A DNA stretch of 64,000 nt, taken from positions 8,652-72,651 of the forward strand of contig DASVDC010000082.1 of the NCBI GenBank assembly GCA_036381275.1, written 5' to 3'. The notes under the pieces were generated by a model, which made no database searches, was not told the DNA's origin, and saw nothing but the letters and a program-made list of their open reading frames with translations. This DNA is from UBA7803 sp036381275. Its GTDB lineage: Bacteria; Pseudomonadota; Gammaproteobacteria; Pseudomonadales; Azotimanducaceae. The first letter of the stretch is position 1. Every line of letters begins with the position of its first letter. This document shows positions 49,753-58,220 of this stretch, piece after piece. The position numbers and the translations under genes were made by a program.

Positions 49753-50844
49753 TCAGACGTTGAACCGGAACAGGATCACGTCGCCGTCCTGGACCACGTA
49801 GTCCTTGCCTTCGAGACGCCATTTGCCCGCATCCTTGGCGCCCTGCTCGCCGCCGCAGGCGACGTAGTCGGCGTAGCTGATCACCTCGGCGCGGATGAAG
49901 CCCTTCTCGAAGTCCGAATGGATCACCCCGGCCGCCTGCGGCGCTTTGGTGCCGACCGGGATCGTCCACGCCCGCGCTTCCTTCGGCCCGGCGGTGAAGA
50001 AGTGGTGCAGGCCGAGCAGCTTGTATCCGGCGCGGATCACCCGGTTCAGCCCGGGCTCGTCGAAGCCGAGGGATTCCAGGAACTCGGCCTTCTCGTGCTC
50101 TTCGAGCTCGGCGATCTCCGCCTCGATCTTGTTGCAGATCGCGACGACCTCGGCACCCTCGGCGCGGGCGAGCTCGCTCACCGCATCCAGCATCGGGTTG
50201 TCCGTGAAGCCGTCCTCGGCGACGTTGGCGATGTACAGCACCGGCTTCGCCGTCAGCAGGTGCAGCTCGCGCAGCCGCACCAGCTCCTCCGGCGCAAGTC
50301 CGAGCGCCCGCACCGGCCGGCCCTCGTTCAGTCCCGCCCGGACCTTCTCGAGCACGGCCACCAGCGCTTTGGCCTCCTTGTCGCCGGCGTTCGCGGTGCG
50401 GCGCGCCCGGTCGTAGACCCGCTCCACGGTGTCGAGGTCCGCGAGCGCGAGCTCCGTGTTGATCACCTCGATGTCGTCCACCGGCGAGACCCGTCCTGCC
50501 ACGTGCACCACGTTCGGGTCCTCGAAGCAGCGCACAACGTGCGCGATCGCGTCCGTCTCGCGGATGTGCGCGAGGAACTGGTTGCCGAGCCCCTCACCCT
50601 TCGAGGCGCCCGCCACGAGTCCCGCGATGTCGACGAACTCCATCGTCGACGGCACCGTCTTCGCCGAGCCGGCGAGCCGCGCCACCTCGTCGAGGCGCGG
50701 GTCCGGCACCGGCACCACGCCGGTGTTCGGATCGATGGTGCAGAACGGAAAGTTCTCGGCGTCGATGCCCGCCCGCGTGAGCGCGTTGAAGAGCGTGGAC
50801 TTGCCGACGTTCGGCATGCCCACGATGCCGCATTTGAATCCCAT
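49753..50844 (-). CDS. ychF: Redox-regulated ATPase YchF (Obg family)
   Basis: A 363-residue P-loop protein. G1 is GMPNVGKSTLFNALT, followed by FCTIDPNTGVVPVPDPRLDE and the G3 DIAGLVAGASKGEGLGNQFL. The G4 position NVAED replaces NKxD, which explains ATP preference. The C-terminal TGS-like domain ends AGKWRLEGKDYVVQDGDVIL. YchF binds the ribosome and modulates stress responses. It overlaps the pth stop by one base, the conserved pth-ychF pairing. Confidence 0.97.
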   Translation of the reverse strand: MGFKCGIVGMPNVGKSTLFNALTRAGIDAENFPFCTIDPNTGVVPVPDPRLDEVARLAGSAKTVPSTMEFVDIAGLVAGASKGEGLGNQFLAHIRETDAIAHVVRCFEDPNVVHVAGRVSPVDDIEVINTELALADLDTVERVYDRARRTANAGDKEAKALVAVLEKVRAGLNEGRPVRALGLAPEELVRLRELHLLTAKPVLYIANVAEDGFTDNPMLDAVSELARAEGAEVVAICNKIEAEIAELEEHEKAEFLESLGFDEPGLNRVIRAGYKLLGLHHFFTAGPKEARAWTIPVGTKAPQAAGVIHSDFEKGFIRAEVISYADYVACGGEQGAKDAGKWRLEGKDYVVQDGDVILFRFNV

Positions 50845-51452
50845 CAGTCGTCTCCCGGCGCCGCGCGCGGATCGCGGCTGTGCAGCGCCGTCATGGCCTT
50901 CTGCAGATCACCGCCGAGCAGGTGCGCGAGCACCGTATCCGGAATGTCGAACGCCTCGGCCAGCAGGCGCCGCTCCGCCTCCGGCATGCGCACCGAGGTG
51001 AGGTACGCGGTCACCCGGCTCTTGTCCCCCGGATGGCCGACGCCGATGCGCAGGCGCAGGAAGCCGCGCTCGTTGCCGAGCCCGGCAATCACGCTGCGGA
51101 TGCCGTTGTGACCGTTGTCGCCGCCGCCGAATTTCAAGCGCAGCACGCCCGGCTCGAACGCCACCTCGTCGTAGCAGACCAGCACCTCCTCCGGCGCGAT
51201 CCGGTAGAAGCGCGCCACGGCGCCCACCGACTCGCCGGAGAGGTTCATGTAGGTCATCGGCAGCAGCAGCCGCACGTCGTGCCCGGCCACGAGGCCGCGC
51301 CCGATCAACCCCTTGAAGCGCGCCTCCTCGCCGAGCGCGATTCCATAGCGTTCCGCCAGTTCGCGCACGAACCACGCGCCCGCGTTGTGTCGGGTGTGCT
51401 GATACCGCGGGCCCGGGTTCCCCAGGCCCGCGATCAGGCGAATGGCCGCCAT
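50844..51452 (-). CDS. pth: Peptidyl-tRNA hydrolase
   Basis: A 202-residue enzyme that frees tRNA from dropped-off peptidyl-tRNA. The N-terminus IRLIAGLGNPGPRYQHTRHN carries the catalytic His in TRHNAG. Other motifs are LLLPMTYMNLSGESVGAVAR, VCYDEVAFEPG, and KFGGGDNGHNGIRSV. The end is Asp/Pro-rich and slightly longer than in E. coli. It is 20 bases after rplY and coupled to ychF. Confidence 0.97.
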   Translation of the reverse strand: MAAIRLIAGLGNPGPRYQHTRHNAGAWFVRELAERYGIALGEEARFKGLIGRGLVAGHDVRLLLPMTYMNLSGESVGAVARFYRIAPEEVLVCYDEVAFEPGVLRLKFGGGDNGHNGIRSVIAGLGNERGFLRLRIGVGHPGDKSRVTAYLTSVRMPEAERRLLAEAFDIPDTVLAHLLGGDLQKAMTALHSRDPRAAPGDD

Positions 51453-51472
51453 GTCGACGACGAGCGATGGGC

Positions 51473-52129
51473 TCAGGCGCCTTCGCCCGGCGTGCCCTCG
51501 GCCGCGGTGCCCTCGGCGCCTTCTTCGCCTTCCTCACCGGCTCCGCCGCGCGGCGGCACCACCGAAACCACCGCCGCGTCGTGCTCCTCGCCCTGGATCA
51601 GCTCCACCAGGCGCACGTTCGGCGGCAGCTTCAGATCCGACAGGTGCACGGTCTGCCCGACCGCGACGTCGGTCATGTCGACTTCGATGTACTGCGGCAG
51701 GTCTTTCGGCAGGCATCGCACCAGCACCTCGTTCGTGTTGTGCACGATGTTGCCGCCGCCCTGTTTGACGCCGACGCACTTGTCTTCGTTGACGAAGTGC
51801 AGCGGGATGTGCACGTCGATCGGCTGGTCGGCGGTGATGCGCAGGAAGTCGATGTGCTGCAGCTTGTGCGAGGCGGGATGGCGCTGAACGTCGCGCAGCA
51901 CCGCCTGCTGCGTCTCGCCGTCTACCACCACGTCGATGATCTGCGAGTAGAACGCTTCCGATTCCAGCGACTTGTTGAGCGCCGCGATGCTGAGGGTGAG
52001 CGGCTGAGGCTCACGGCCGCCGCCGTAGATGATGCCGGGTACCCGATCGTCGCCGCGACGCAGGCGGCGGCTCGCACCTTTCCCCACGTCTCTGCGCAGC
52101 TCGGCCTCGACCCTGAAGTGCTGAGGCAT
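51473..52129 (-). CDS. rplY: 50S ribosomal protein L25/general stress protein Ctc
   Basis: A 218-residue long-form L25 (Ctc). The N-terminal 5S-rRNA-binding domain has RRDVGKGASRRLRRGDDRVP, PGIIYGGG and LRDVQRHPASHKLQHIDFLR. The C-terminal TL5 domain has IPLHFVNEDKCVGVKQGGGN and EVLVRCLPKDLPQYIEVDMT. A Glu/Gly-rich tail (GGAGEEGEEGAEGTAAEGTP) ends the protein. The ATG follows AGGAGA. It is in the standard prs-rplY-pth-ychF order. Confidence 0.96.
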   Translation of the reverse strand: MPQHFRVEAELRRDVGKGASRRLRRGDDRVPGIIYGGGREPQPLTLSIAALNKSLESEAFYSQIIDVVVDGETQQAVLRDVQRHPASHKLQHIDFLRITADQPIDVHIPLHFVNEDKCVGVKQGGGNIVHNTNEVLVRCLPKDLPQYIEVDMTDVAVGQTVHLSDLKLPPNVRLVELIQGEEHDAAVVSVVPPRGGAGEEGEEGAEGTAAEGTPGEGA

Positions 52130-52208
52130 GATTCGATTCTCCTGTCCGTTTTCAGACGTTGCTTCCGGCCACCGGGACCGCGACCAGACCCGGCGCCGCA
52201 TCGGCCAT

Positions 52209-53153
52209 TCAGCGGAACATCGCGCTGATGGATTCTTCGTTGCTCACCCGCCGGATCGCCTCGGCGAGCAGGCGGTCCAGGCTGAGCTGCGTGATCTTCC
52301 CGCAGCGCTCGGCCTCGGCGCTGAGCGGCACCGTATCGGTGACGACCATCTCGTCGAGCTGCGATTCGCTGATGCGCTCGATCGCGCGCCCGGACAGCAC
52401 CGGATGCGTGATGTAGGCCACCACGCTCGCCGCGCCGTGCTCCTTCAGCGCCTGCGCGGCGGTGCAGAGCGTCCCCGCGGTGTCGACGATGTCGTCCACC
52501 ATCACGCAGGTCTTGCCCTCGACGTCGCCGATCACGTGCATCACCCGGCTCTCGTTCGGATACGGTCGGCGCTTGTCGATGATCGCCAGATCCAGGTCGT
52601 TGGCCTGCTTCGCGATCGCCCGAGCCCGCACCACGCCGCCGATGTCCGGCGAGACCACGATCGGATTCACATAGCCGCGGCTCAGCATGTGGTCCACCAG
52701 CACCGGGGATCCATAGACGTTGTCCACCGGCATCTTGAAGAAGCCCTGGATCTGATCGGCGTGCAGGTCCACGGTCAGCAGCCGGTGGATGCCGACGGTC
52801 TCGAGCATGTCGGCGACGACCTTGGCGCTGATCGCGACCCGCGCCGACCGCGGCCGCCGGTCCTGCCGGGCGTAGCCGAAATACGGCACCACCGCGGTGA
52901 TCCGCGACGCCGACGAGCGGCGCATCGCGTCCGCGAGCAGCATCAGCTCCATCAGGTGATCGTTGGTCGGCGCGCAGGTCGACTGCAGCAGGAACACGTC
53001 CTCGCCGCGCACGTTCTCTTCGATCTCGACGCTCACCTCGCCATCGCTGAAGCGCGACACCGTGGCGCAGCCGAGGCCCATGCCGATCCTACGGGCGACC
53101 CGCTCCGCGAGCGGCCGATTCGAGCTGCCCGCAAAGATCCTGAGATTCCCCAC
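52209..53153 (-). CDS. prs: Ribose-phosphate pyrophosphokinase
   Basis: A 314-residue PRPP synthase making phosphoribosyl pyrophosphate from ribose-5-phosphate and ATP, for nucleotide, His, Trp and NAD synthesis. Seen are MGNLRIFAGSSNRPLAERVA, the metal-binding VDLHADQIQGFF, the flexible loop YARQDRRPRSARVAISAKVV, and the PRPP loop VMVDDIVDTAGTLCTAAQAL. It begins 39 bases downstream of tRNA-Gln and is probably co-transcribed with it. Confidence 0.97.
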   Translation of the reverse strand: MGNLRIFAGSSNRPLAERVARRIGMGLGCATVSRFSDGEVSVEIEENVRGEDVFLLQSTCAPTNDHLMELMLLADAMRRSSASRITAVVPYFGYARQDRRPRSARVAISAKVVADMLETVGIHRLLTVDLHADQIQGFFKMPVDNVYGSPVLVDHMLSRGYVNPIVVSPDIGGVVRARAIAKQANDLDLAIIDKRRPYPNESRVMHVIGDVEGKTCVMVDDIVDTAGTLCTAAQALKEHGAASVVAYITHPVLSGRAIERISESQLDEMVVTDTVPLSAEAERCGKITQLSLDRLLAEAIRRVSNEESISAMFR

Positions 53154-53192
53154 GTGTCTACCTTCGATTGGCCTTCGTGAGCATCGGAGTGT

Positions 53193-53267
53193 TGGCTGGG
53201 GCGCTAGGATTCGAACCTAGGAATGCCGGGATCAAAACCCGGTGCCTTACCGCTTGGCGACGCCCCA
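53193..53267 (-). tRNA. tRNA-Gln (TTG)
   Basis: A 75-base tRNA on the minus strand with encoded CCA. It starts TGGGGCGTCGCCAAGCGGTA, with the U1-A72 pair characteristic of tRNA-Gln. The anticodon arm is CCGGG-TTTTGAT-CCCGG, anticodon TTG. The T arm is CTAGG-TTCGAAT-CCTAG. It precedes prs, as in pseudomonads. Confidence 0.96.
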
Positions 53268-53383
53268 ACGGAGGGCCGGACCTTTCGACGCCGGGATCAC
53301 CGACACCCGCCAGGATCAGCCGGCCGCGCGAGGGCGGGTATTTTCCTTGCGGGCCCCAGCAGTGTCAAACGGGCGGGCCCGAC

Positions 53384-53443
53384 GTGGGTGCGGCCTCCGG
53401 CCGCGAATCTCCGAGAAGTTCGCGGCCGCAGGCCGCTCCCACA
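53384..53443. repeat. REP element, type 1 (slightly degenerate)
   Basis: A palindrome with left arm GTGGGTGCGGCCTCCGGCCG (one change from GTGGGAG) and right arm ending GGCCGCTCCCACA. It fills the gap between lolB and tRNA-Gln, eight bases after the lolB stop, where ispE is found in many relatives. Confidence 0.85.
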
Positions 53444-53450
53444 CGCGGGG

Positions 53451-54083
53451 TCAGATCCGCCAGTCGGCGATCGCGAGGCGGACCCGGTAGCCGTCCCGCT
53501 CCGCGGTCACCCGGTGCGGCAGCGCGAACGGTTCCGCTCGCGCGGCGCCCGCTGGCTCGTCGCCCGCCGTCGCGGTGCGATCCTCGGCGGTCTCGGCGAC
53601 GACCGGCCGATAGCGCTCCAGCGTCACCCGCCAGCCGAGCTGACGGAAGCTCGTGAGCTGGCCCTCGTCGTTCAGCACGCGGTCGCTCACCGGCCGGTCC
53701 GGAGCCGGTTGTCCCCGAACCCAGAGCGGCAGCACGTCGAGCGGCAGCGTCCAGCCGAGGTGCTCGCGCATCACCACGCCGGGCGGGCCCTCCGAGATCA
53801 GCGTGCCGTCGCCCTCGCGCAGCGCCAGGCGCCGGTCGGTGCCGATGAGCTGCACCCGCCCCTGCCCGAGCGGGCCCCACAGATCGATCGTGAAAGCCTG
53901 CGCCTGCTGGCGCCAGAGGAACTGCGCCGAGAAGCTCTCTTCGCCGTAGACGACCCCGAGCTTGCCGCGCAGGTTGAACCCGCCTTCGGCCGGCGCCGGG
54001 CGCGGCAGCGTGGTGCAGCCGCCGAGCGCCAGGAAAAACAGCAGAAGGAATAGGTGGTTACGCGTATCCGCCGGTAACTTCAC
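53451..54083 (-). CDS. lolB: Outer-membrane lipoprotein insertion factor LolB
   Basis: A 210-residue lipoprotein that receives lipoproteins from LolA and inserts them in the outer membrane. The signal and lipobox are HLFLLLFFLALGGCTTLPRP. LolB segments include FNLRGKLGVVYGEESFSAQF, DLWGPLGQGRVQLIG and LGWTLPLDVLPLWVRGQPAP, ending with VRLAIADWRI. GTG 54083 gives a normal signal length; the ATG at 54167 would overlap hemA. It is divergent from hemA, the conserved arrangement, but the usual ispE neighbour is missing. Confidence 0.94.
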   Translation of the reverse strand: MKLPADTRNHLFLLLFFLALGGCTTLPRPAPAEGGFNLRGKLGVVYGEESFSAQFLWRQQAQAFTIDLWGPLGQGRVQLIGTDRRLALREGDGTLISEGPPGVVMREHLGWTLPLDVLPLWVRGQPAPDRPVSDRVLNDEGQLTSFRQLGWRVTLERYRPVVAETAEDRTATAGDEPAGAARAEPFALPHRVTAERDGYRVRLAIADWRI

Positions 54084-54105
54084 GGGCCCTGGACTCTGGT
54101 ATGAT
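54079..54105 (+). promoter_or_regulatory. Extended -10 promoter of hemA
   Basis: TGGTATGAT (54097-54105) is an extended -10 element 46 bases before the hemA ATG. A weak -35, TTCACG (54079-54084), lies 15 bp upstream and overlaps the lolB start codon. Confidence 0.55.
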
Positions 54106-54151
54106 GGCGGGTCGGTCCGAGGCACTCGAGCGCGCACCCAGACCCCTACCC

Positions 54152-55405
54152 ATGGCGATACTGGCATACGGCGTTAACTATCGCACGGCGCCCCTCGAAG
54201 TGCGCGAGCGCCTCACGTTCCCGGAGGAGAGCATCGTCCCGGCGCTCCGGGCCGTCCGCGGCTGCGTGCCGACGCTGTCGGAGGCGGTGATCGTCTCGAC
54301 CTGCAACCGTACTGAGCTCTACGCCGCGCTGGACCCGGCCGAGGAAGCGCGCATCCCCGAATGGCTCGCCCGCTACCGGCCGGTGCAGCCCGAGGAGCTC
54401 GCCAGCATGGCGTACACCTACTGGGACGTCGATGCCGCGCGGCACCTGATCCGGGTCGCCTCCGGGCTCGACTCCCAGGTGCTCGGGGAGCCGCAGATCC
54501 TCGGTCAGGTGAAGGCCGCCTGCGAGCTCGCCCGCGAGGCGGGCACGCTCGGGCCGGAGCTCACGCTGCTGTCGCAGGTGAGCCTGTCGGCGGCGCGGCG
54601 GGTACGCACCGACACCGACATCGGCCGGAACCCGATCTCGGTGGCCTACGCGGCCGTGCAGATGGCCCGGCGGATCTTCTCCGACCTCGGCACGAAGCGG
54701 GCGCTCCTGCTCGGCGCCGGCGAAACGATCCAGAAGGTCGCCGAGCACCTGGTCGAGCTCGGCATCGGCGCGCTCGGCGTCGCGAACCGGACACTCGCCA
54801 ACGCCGAGGCGCTGGCCGCGCGCTTCCACGCGACGCCGATGCAGCTCACCGACGTCGCCGCGCACCTGCACGACTATGACATCGTGATCGCCTCCACCGG
54901 CAGCGCGCTGCCGATCCTCGGCAAGGGTGCCGTCGAGCACGCGATCCGGCTGCGCCGGCGCCGGCCGATGTTCATTGTCGACATCGCGATGCCGCGCGAC
55001 GTCGAGCCGGAGGTGGCCGAGCTCTCGGACGTCTATCTGTACACGCTGGACGATCTGACCGAAGTCATCGAAGACAACCTGCGGCAGCGGCGGGCCGCGG
55101 CGGAATCCGCCGAGCAGCTCGTGGACGACGGCGCGACGCTGTACCTGCGCGAGCGCCGCGCGCAGCAGAGCCACGAGTTGTTGAAACGCCTGCGCGAGCA
55201 GGCGGAAGCGATCAAGAGCGCCGAGCTCGAGCGGGCACTGAAGGAGCTCCAGGGCGGCGCCGATCCGCAGCGCGTGCTCGCGTCGCTGGCGCGCGCGCTC
55301 ACGAACAAGCTGATGCATCCACCGAGCGTCGCGATCCGCGAGGCGAGTGCCGACGGTCGCGCCGATCTCGTAGAATACCTGAAGGGCCTGTACCGGCTCG
55401 ATTGA
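54152..55405 (+). CDS. hemA: Glutamyl-tRNA reductase
   Basis: A 417-residue enzyme that reduces glutamyl-tRNA to glutamate-1-semialdehyde, the first committed step of C5 haem synthesis. The catalytic Cys is in VIVSTCNRTELYAAL. The NADPH domain has RALLLGAGETIQKVAEHLVE and GVANRTLANAEALAARF. The dimerisation domain is helical, closing with TNKLMHPPSVAIREA. It heads hemA-prfA-prmC-moeB, so haem, translation termination and molybdopterin activation genes are co-expressed. Confidence 0.97.
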   Translation: MAILAYGVNYRTAPLEVRERLTFPEESIVPALRAVRGCVPTLSEAVIVSTCNRTELYAALDPAEEARIPEWLARYRPVQPEELASMAYTYWDVDAARHLIRVASGLDSQVLGEPQILGQVKAACELAREAGTLGPELTLLSQVSLSAARRVRTDTDIGRNPISVAYAAVQMARRIFSDLGTKRALLLGAGETIQKVAEHLVELGIGALGVANRTLANAEALAARFHATPMQLTDVAAHLHDYDIVIASTGSALPILGKGAVEHAIRLRRRRPMFIVDIAMPRDVEPEVAELSDVYLYTLDDLTEVIEDNLRQRRAAAESAEQLVDDGATLYLRERRAQQSHELLKRLREQAEAIKSAELERALKELQGGADPQRVLASLARALTNKLMHPPSVAIREASADGRADLVEYLKGLYRLD

Positions 55406-55435
55406 CCGATCCACCCGTCCCCCGCGAGCAGCACC

Positions 55436-56530
55436 ATGTCTCTGTCCCCGTCGATGCGGACCAAGCTGGATGGCCTTTGCGACCGTTTCGAGGAGGTCGC
55501 CGCGCTGCTGGCCGATCCGGAGGTCATGGGCGCGCGCGAGCGCTTCACCGCGCTCAGCCGCGAGTACGCCGAGCTCGAGCCGGTGATGCAGAGCTTCCAG
55601 CGTGTGCGCCAGCTCGCCCGCGAGCTCGACGAAGCCCGTGAGCTGACCCGCGACAGCGATCCGGAGCTGCGCCAGCTCGCCGAGGAGGACGTCGAGCGGC
55701 TGACCCGCTCGCTCGAAAGCGAGGAGCAGCGCCTGCAGACGCTGCTGCTGCCGCGGGACCCGAACGATTCCGCGAACGTGTTCCTCGAGATCCGCGCCGG
55801 CACCGGCGGCGACGAGGCGGCGCTGTTCGCGGGCGATCTGTTCCGCATGTACAGCCGCTACGCGGAGTCGCGCGGCTGGCGGGTCGAGGTGCTGTCGGAG
55901 CGCCCGGGCGAGCACGGCGGCTTCAAGGAGATCATCAGCCGGGTCGAGGGCAAGGACGTGTACGGGCGGCTCAAGTTCGAGTCCGGCGCGCACCGGGTGC
56001 AGCGGGTGCCGGAGACCGAATCCCAGGGCCGCATCCACACGTCGGCCTGCACCGTCGCGGTGCTGCCCGAGGTGGAGGACATCGAGGACGTCGATATCGA
56101 CAAGAACGATCTGCGCATCGACACCTTTCGCGCGAGCGGCGCCGGCGGCCAGCACGTCAACAAGACCGATTCGGCGATCCGGATCACGCACCTGCCCACC
56201 GGCATCGTCGTGGAATGCCAGGACGAGCGCTCGCAGCACAAGAACCGCGCCCGGGCGATGGCGCTGCTGCACGCGCGGCTGCTCGATGCGGCGCAGCGCG
56301 CGCAGATCGCCGAGCAGGCCGAGACGCGCCGGACACTGGTCGGCTCCGGTGACCGCTCCGAGCGTATCCGCACCTACAACTTCCCCCAGGGCCGGGTGAC
56401 CGATCACCGCATCAACCTGACCCTCTACAAGCTCGACGAAGTGCTCGAGGGCGAGCTCGACAGCGTGATCGAGCCGCTGATCCAGGAGCACCAGGCCGAA
56501 GCGCTGAAGGGCCTGGCGGAAGCCTCGTGA
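55436..56530 (+). CDS. prfA: Peptide chain release factor 1
   Basis: A 364-residue RF1 that reads UAA and UAG. The GGQ motif is in ASGAGGQHVNKTDSAIRITH. The codon-reading tripeptide region is HRVQRVPETESQGRIHTSAC, with PET where E. coli has PAT. NSANVFLEIRAGTGGDEAAL-like and the C-terminal RIRTYNFPQGRVTDHRINLT are conserved. It is 30 bases after hemA and overlaps prmC, the methylase for its GGQ glutamine. Confidence 0.97.
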   Translation: MSLSPSMRTKLDGLCDRFEEVAALLADPEVMGARERFTALSREYAELEPVMQSFQRVRQLARELDEARELTRDSDPELRQLAEEDVERLTRSLESEEQRLQTLLLPRDPNDSANVFLEIRAGTGGDEAALFAGDLFRMYSRYAESRGWRVEVLSERPGEHGGFKEIISRVEGKDVYGRLKFESGAHRVQRVPETESQGRIHTSACTVAVLPEVEDIEDVDIDKNDLRIDTFRASGAGGQHVNKTDSAIRITHLPTGIVVECQDERSQHKNRARAMALLHARLLDAAQRAQIAEQAETRRTLVGSGDRSERIRTYNFPQGRVTDHRINLTLYKLDEVLEGELDSVIEPLIQEHQAEALKGLAEAS

Positions 56531-57351
56531 CCACGGTCGGAAGCTGGCTCGCGGCCCATCCGGAGCTCGAGCGGCGCGACCGGGAAGTGCTGCTGTGCCG
56601 TGCCGCGGGGCTGAGCCGCGCGCAGGTCTTGGCCCACCCGGAGCGGCCGCTGGAACGGGCGGTGGCGGAGCGGCTGGACGCCTGGGCCGCGCGGCGCCGC
56701 GCCGGTGAACCGGTCGCGTACATCGTCGGCCGGCGCGAGTTCTGGGGGCTCGAGCTCGAGGTCGGCCCGGCGGTGCTGGTGCCGCGCCCGGAGACGGAGT
56801 TGCTGGTGGAGGCGGCGCTGGAGCTCGTCGCCGGGTCGCAGCGGCTGCTCGACCTCGGCACCGGCAGCGGCGCCGTCGCGATCGCGCTCGCGGTGGAAGC
56901 GGCGCGCCGCGGCCTGGACCTCGGCATCGTCGCCACCGATGTCTCGGAGCCCGCGCTGGCGGTGGCGCGGACCAACGCCGCCCGCCACGGTGTCGAAATC
57001 GACTGGCGCCGGAGCGACTGGTTCCATGACGTGCCGGAGCGCTTCCATCTGATCGTGTCGAATCCGCCCTACGTGCCCGAAGGGGACCCGCACCTCGCCG
57101 AGCTCGGCGCCGAGCCCATCACCGCGCTCGTCGCGGGGTGCGACGGGCTCGACGCGATTCGGGCCATCGTCGAGGGCGCCCCGGCGCACCTCGAGCCCGG
57201 AAGCGCGCTGCTGCTGGAGCACGGGTTCGATCAGGGGCCGGCCGTTCGGGTGCTGCTCGAGGCGGCCGGGTTCGAGGCAGTCTGCACCCGGCGCGACCTC
57301 GCCGGGCACGAGCGCGTCAGCCAGGGCCGCTGGCCGGGAGGATCGCGATGA
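56527..57351 (+). CDS. prmC: Release factor glutamine N5-methyltransferase PrmC
   Basis: A 274-residue SAM methyltransferase that methylates the GGQ glutamine of RF1 and RF2. The N-terminal helical domain has RRAGEPVAYIVGRREFWGLE and LVPRPETELLVEAAL. The SAM loop is LLDLGTGSGAVAIAL and the catalytic motif LIVSNPPYVPEGDPHLAELG. The GTG start overlaps the prfA stop (GTGA). Its own stop overlaps the moeB ATG. Confidence 0.96.
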   Translation: MTTVGSWLAAHPELERRDREVLLCRAAGLSRAQVLAHPERPLERAVAERLDAWAARRRAGEPVAYIVGRREFWGLELEVGPAVLVPRPETELLVEAALELVAGSQRLLDLGTGSGAVAIALAVEAARRGLDLGIVATDVSEPALAVARTNAARHGVEIDWRRSDWFHDVPERFHLIVSNPPYVPEGDPHLAELGAEPITALVAGCDGLDAIRAIVEGAPAHLEPGSALLLEHGFDQGPAVRVLLEAAGFEAVCTRRDLAGHERVSQGRWPGGSR

Positions 57352-58109
57352 ACCGGGAGCTCGACGACCAGCAGCTTCTGCGCTTCAGCCGCCAGATCAT
57401 GCTGCCGGAGCTGGACGTGGCGGGCCAGGAGAAGCTGCTGAACGCCCGCGTGCTGATCGTCGGGCTCGGCGGTCTCGGCTCACCGTCGGCCATGTACCTG
57501 GCCGCCGCCGGCGTCGGCGAGCTGGTGCTGGCGGACCCCGACGAAGTCGAGCTCTCCAACCTGCAGCGGCAGATCGTGCACGACACCACGAGCCTCGGCG
57601 TTCCGAAGGCGGAGTCGGCCCGCCGGACGCTGCTGCGGCTGAATCCGGACCTGCGCGTCGAAACCCTGATCGAGCGGATGACGCCCGAGCGGCTGCTCGA
57701 GCAGGCCGGCGGCGTCGATCTGGTGATCGACGCCACCGACAACTTCGCGGTGCGCTACGCGATGAACGACGCGTGCTGGGCCACCGGTACGCCGCTGGTT
57801 TCCGGCGCGGCGATACGGTGGGAGGGCCAGGTGGCGGTCTTCGACCCGCGTCGGCCGGACTCGGCCTGCTACCGGTGCCTGTACCGGGAAGGGAGCGACG
57901 AGGCGCTGAACTGCTCGGAGAACGGCGTGATCGCGCCGCTGGTCGGCATCATCGGCACCTGTCAGGCGCTCGAGGCCATCAAGCTGATCTGCGGCGTCGG
58001 CGAGACGCTGGCGGGCTACGTGCTCTACTTCGATGCGCGCCACATGGACTGGCGCAAGCTGCGGCTGCGCCGGGATCCGGATTGCCCGACCTGCGGCCAG
58101 CGTCGCTGA
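57348..58109 (+). CDS. moeB: Molybdopterin-synthase adenylyltransferase MoeB
   Basis: A 253-residue E1-like enzyme that adenylates the C-terminus of MoaD. It has NRELDDQQLLRFSRQIMLPE, the nucleotide loop VLIVGLGGLGSPSAMYLAAA, DEVELSNLQRQIVHD and LVIDATDNFAVRYAMNDAC. The zinc cysteines are in CYRCLYREG and CPTCGQRR. ThiF has nearly the same fold, but position after prmC supports MoeB. In pseudomonads murI follows; here an REP element and the convergent lipB do. Confidence 0.93.
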   Translation: MNRELDDQQLLRFSRQIMLPELDVAGQEKLLNARVLIVGLGGLGSPSAMYLAAAGVGELVLADPDEVELSNLQRQIVHDTTSLGVPKAESARRTLLRLNPDLRVETLIERMTPERLLEQAGGVDLVIDATDNFAVRYAMNDACWATGTPLVSGAAIRWEGQVAVFDPRRPDSACYRCLYREGSDEALNCSENGVIAPLVGIIGTCQALEAIKLICGVGETLAGYVLYFDARHMDWRKLRLRRDPDCPTCGQRR

Positions 58110-58122
58110 TCCCCCAGACCTC

Positions 58123-58220
58123 TGTGGGAGCGGCCTCCGGCCGCGAATCGCGGTCTGGAGACCGCTCCTACGACGGTGCGAAACGCGGAAGAAGATTCGC
58201 GGCCGGAGGCCGCTCCCACA
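58123..58220. repeat. Composite REP: type 2 nested in type 1
   Basis: The outer arms are type 1 (TGTGGGAGCGGCCTCCGGCC at 58123 and its complement ending at 58220). Between them, 58147-58171 is a type 2 unit, GTAGGAGCGGTCTCCAGACC on the minus strand. The right part encodes the last residues of LipB, whose TAG stop is the TAG of the type 2 GTAGGAG. Confidence 0.88.

Noticed and set aside
54146..54167. ATG at 54167 as the lolB start
   Set aside because: It would overlap the hemA start and put about 28 extra residues before the lipoprotein signal. GTG 54083 gives a normal signal length.
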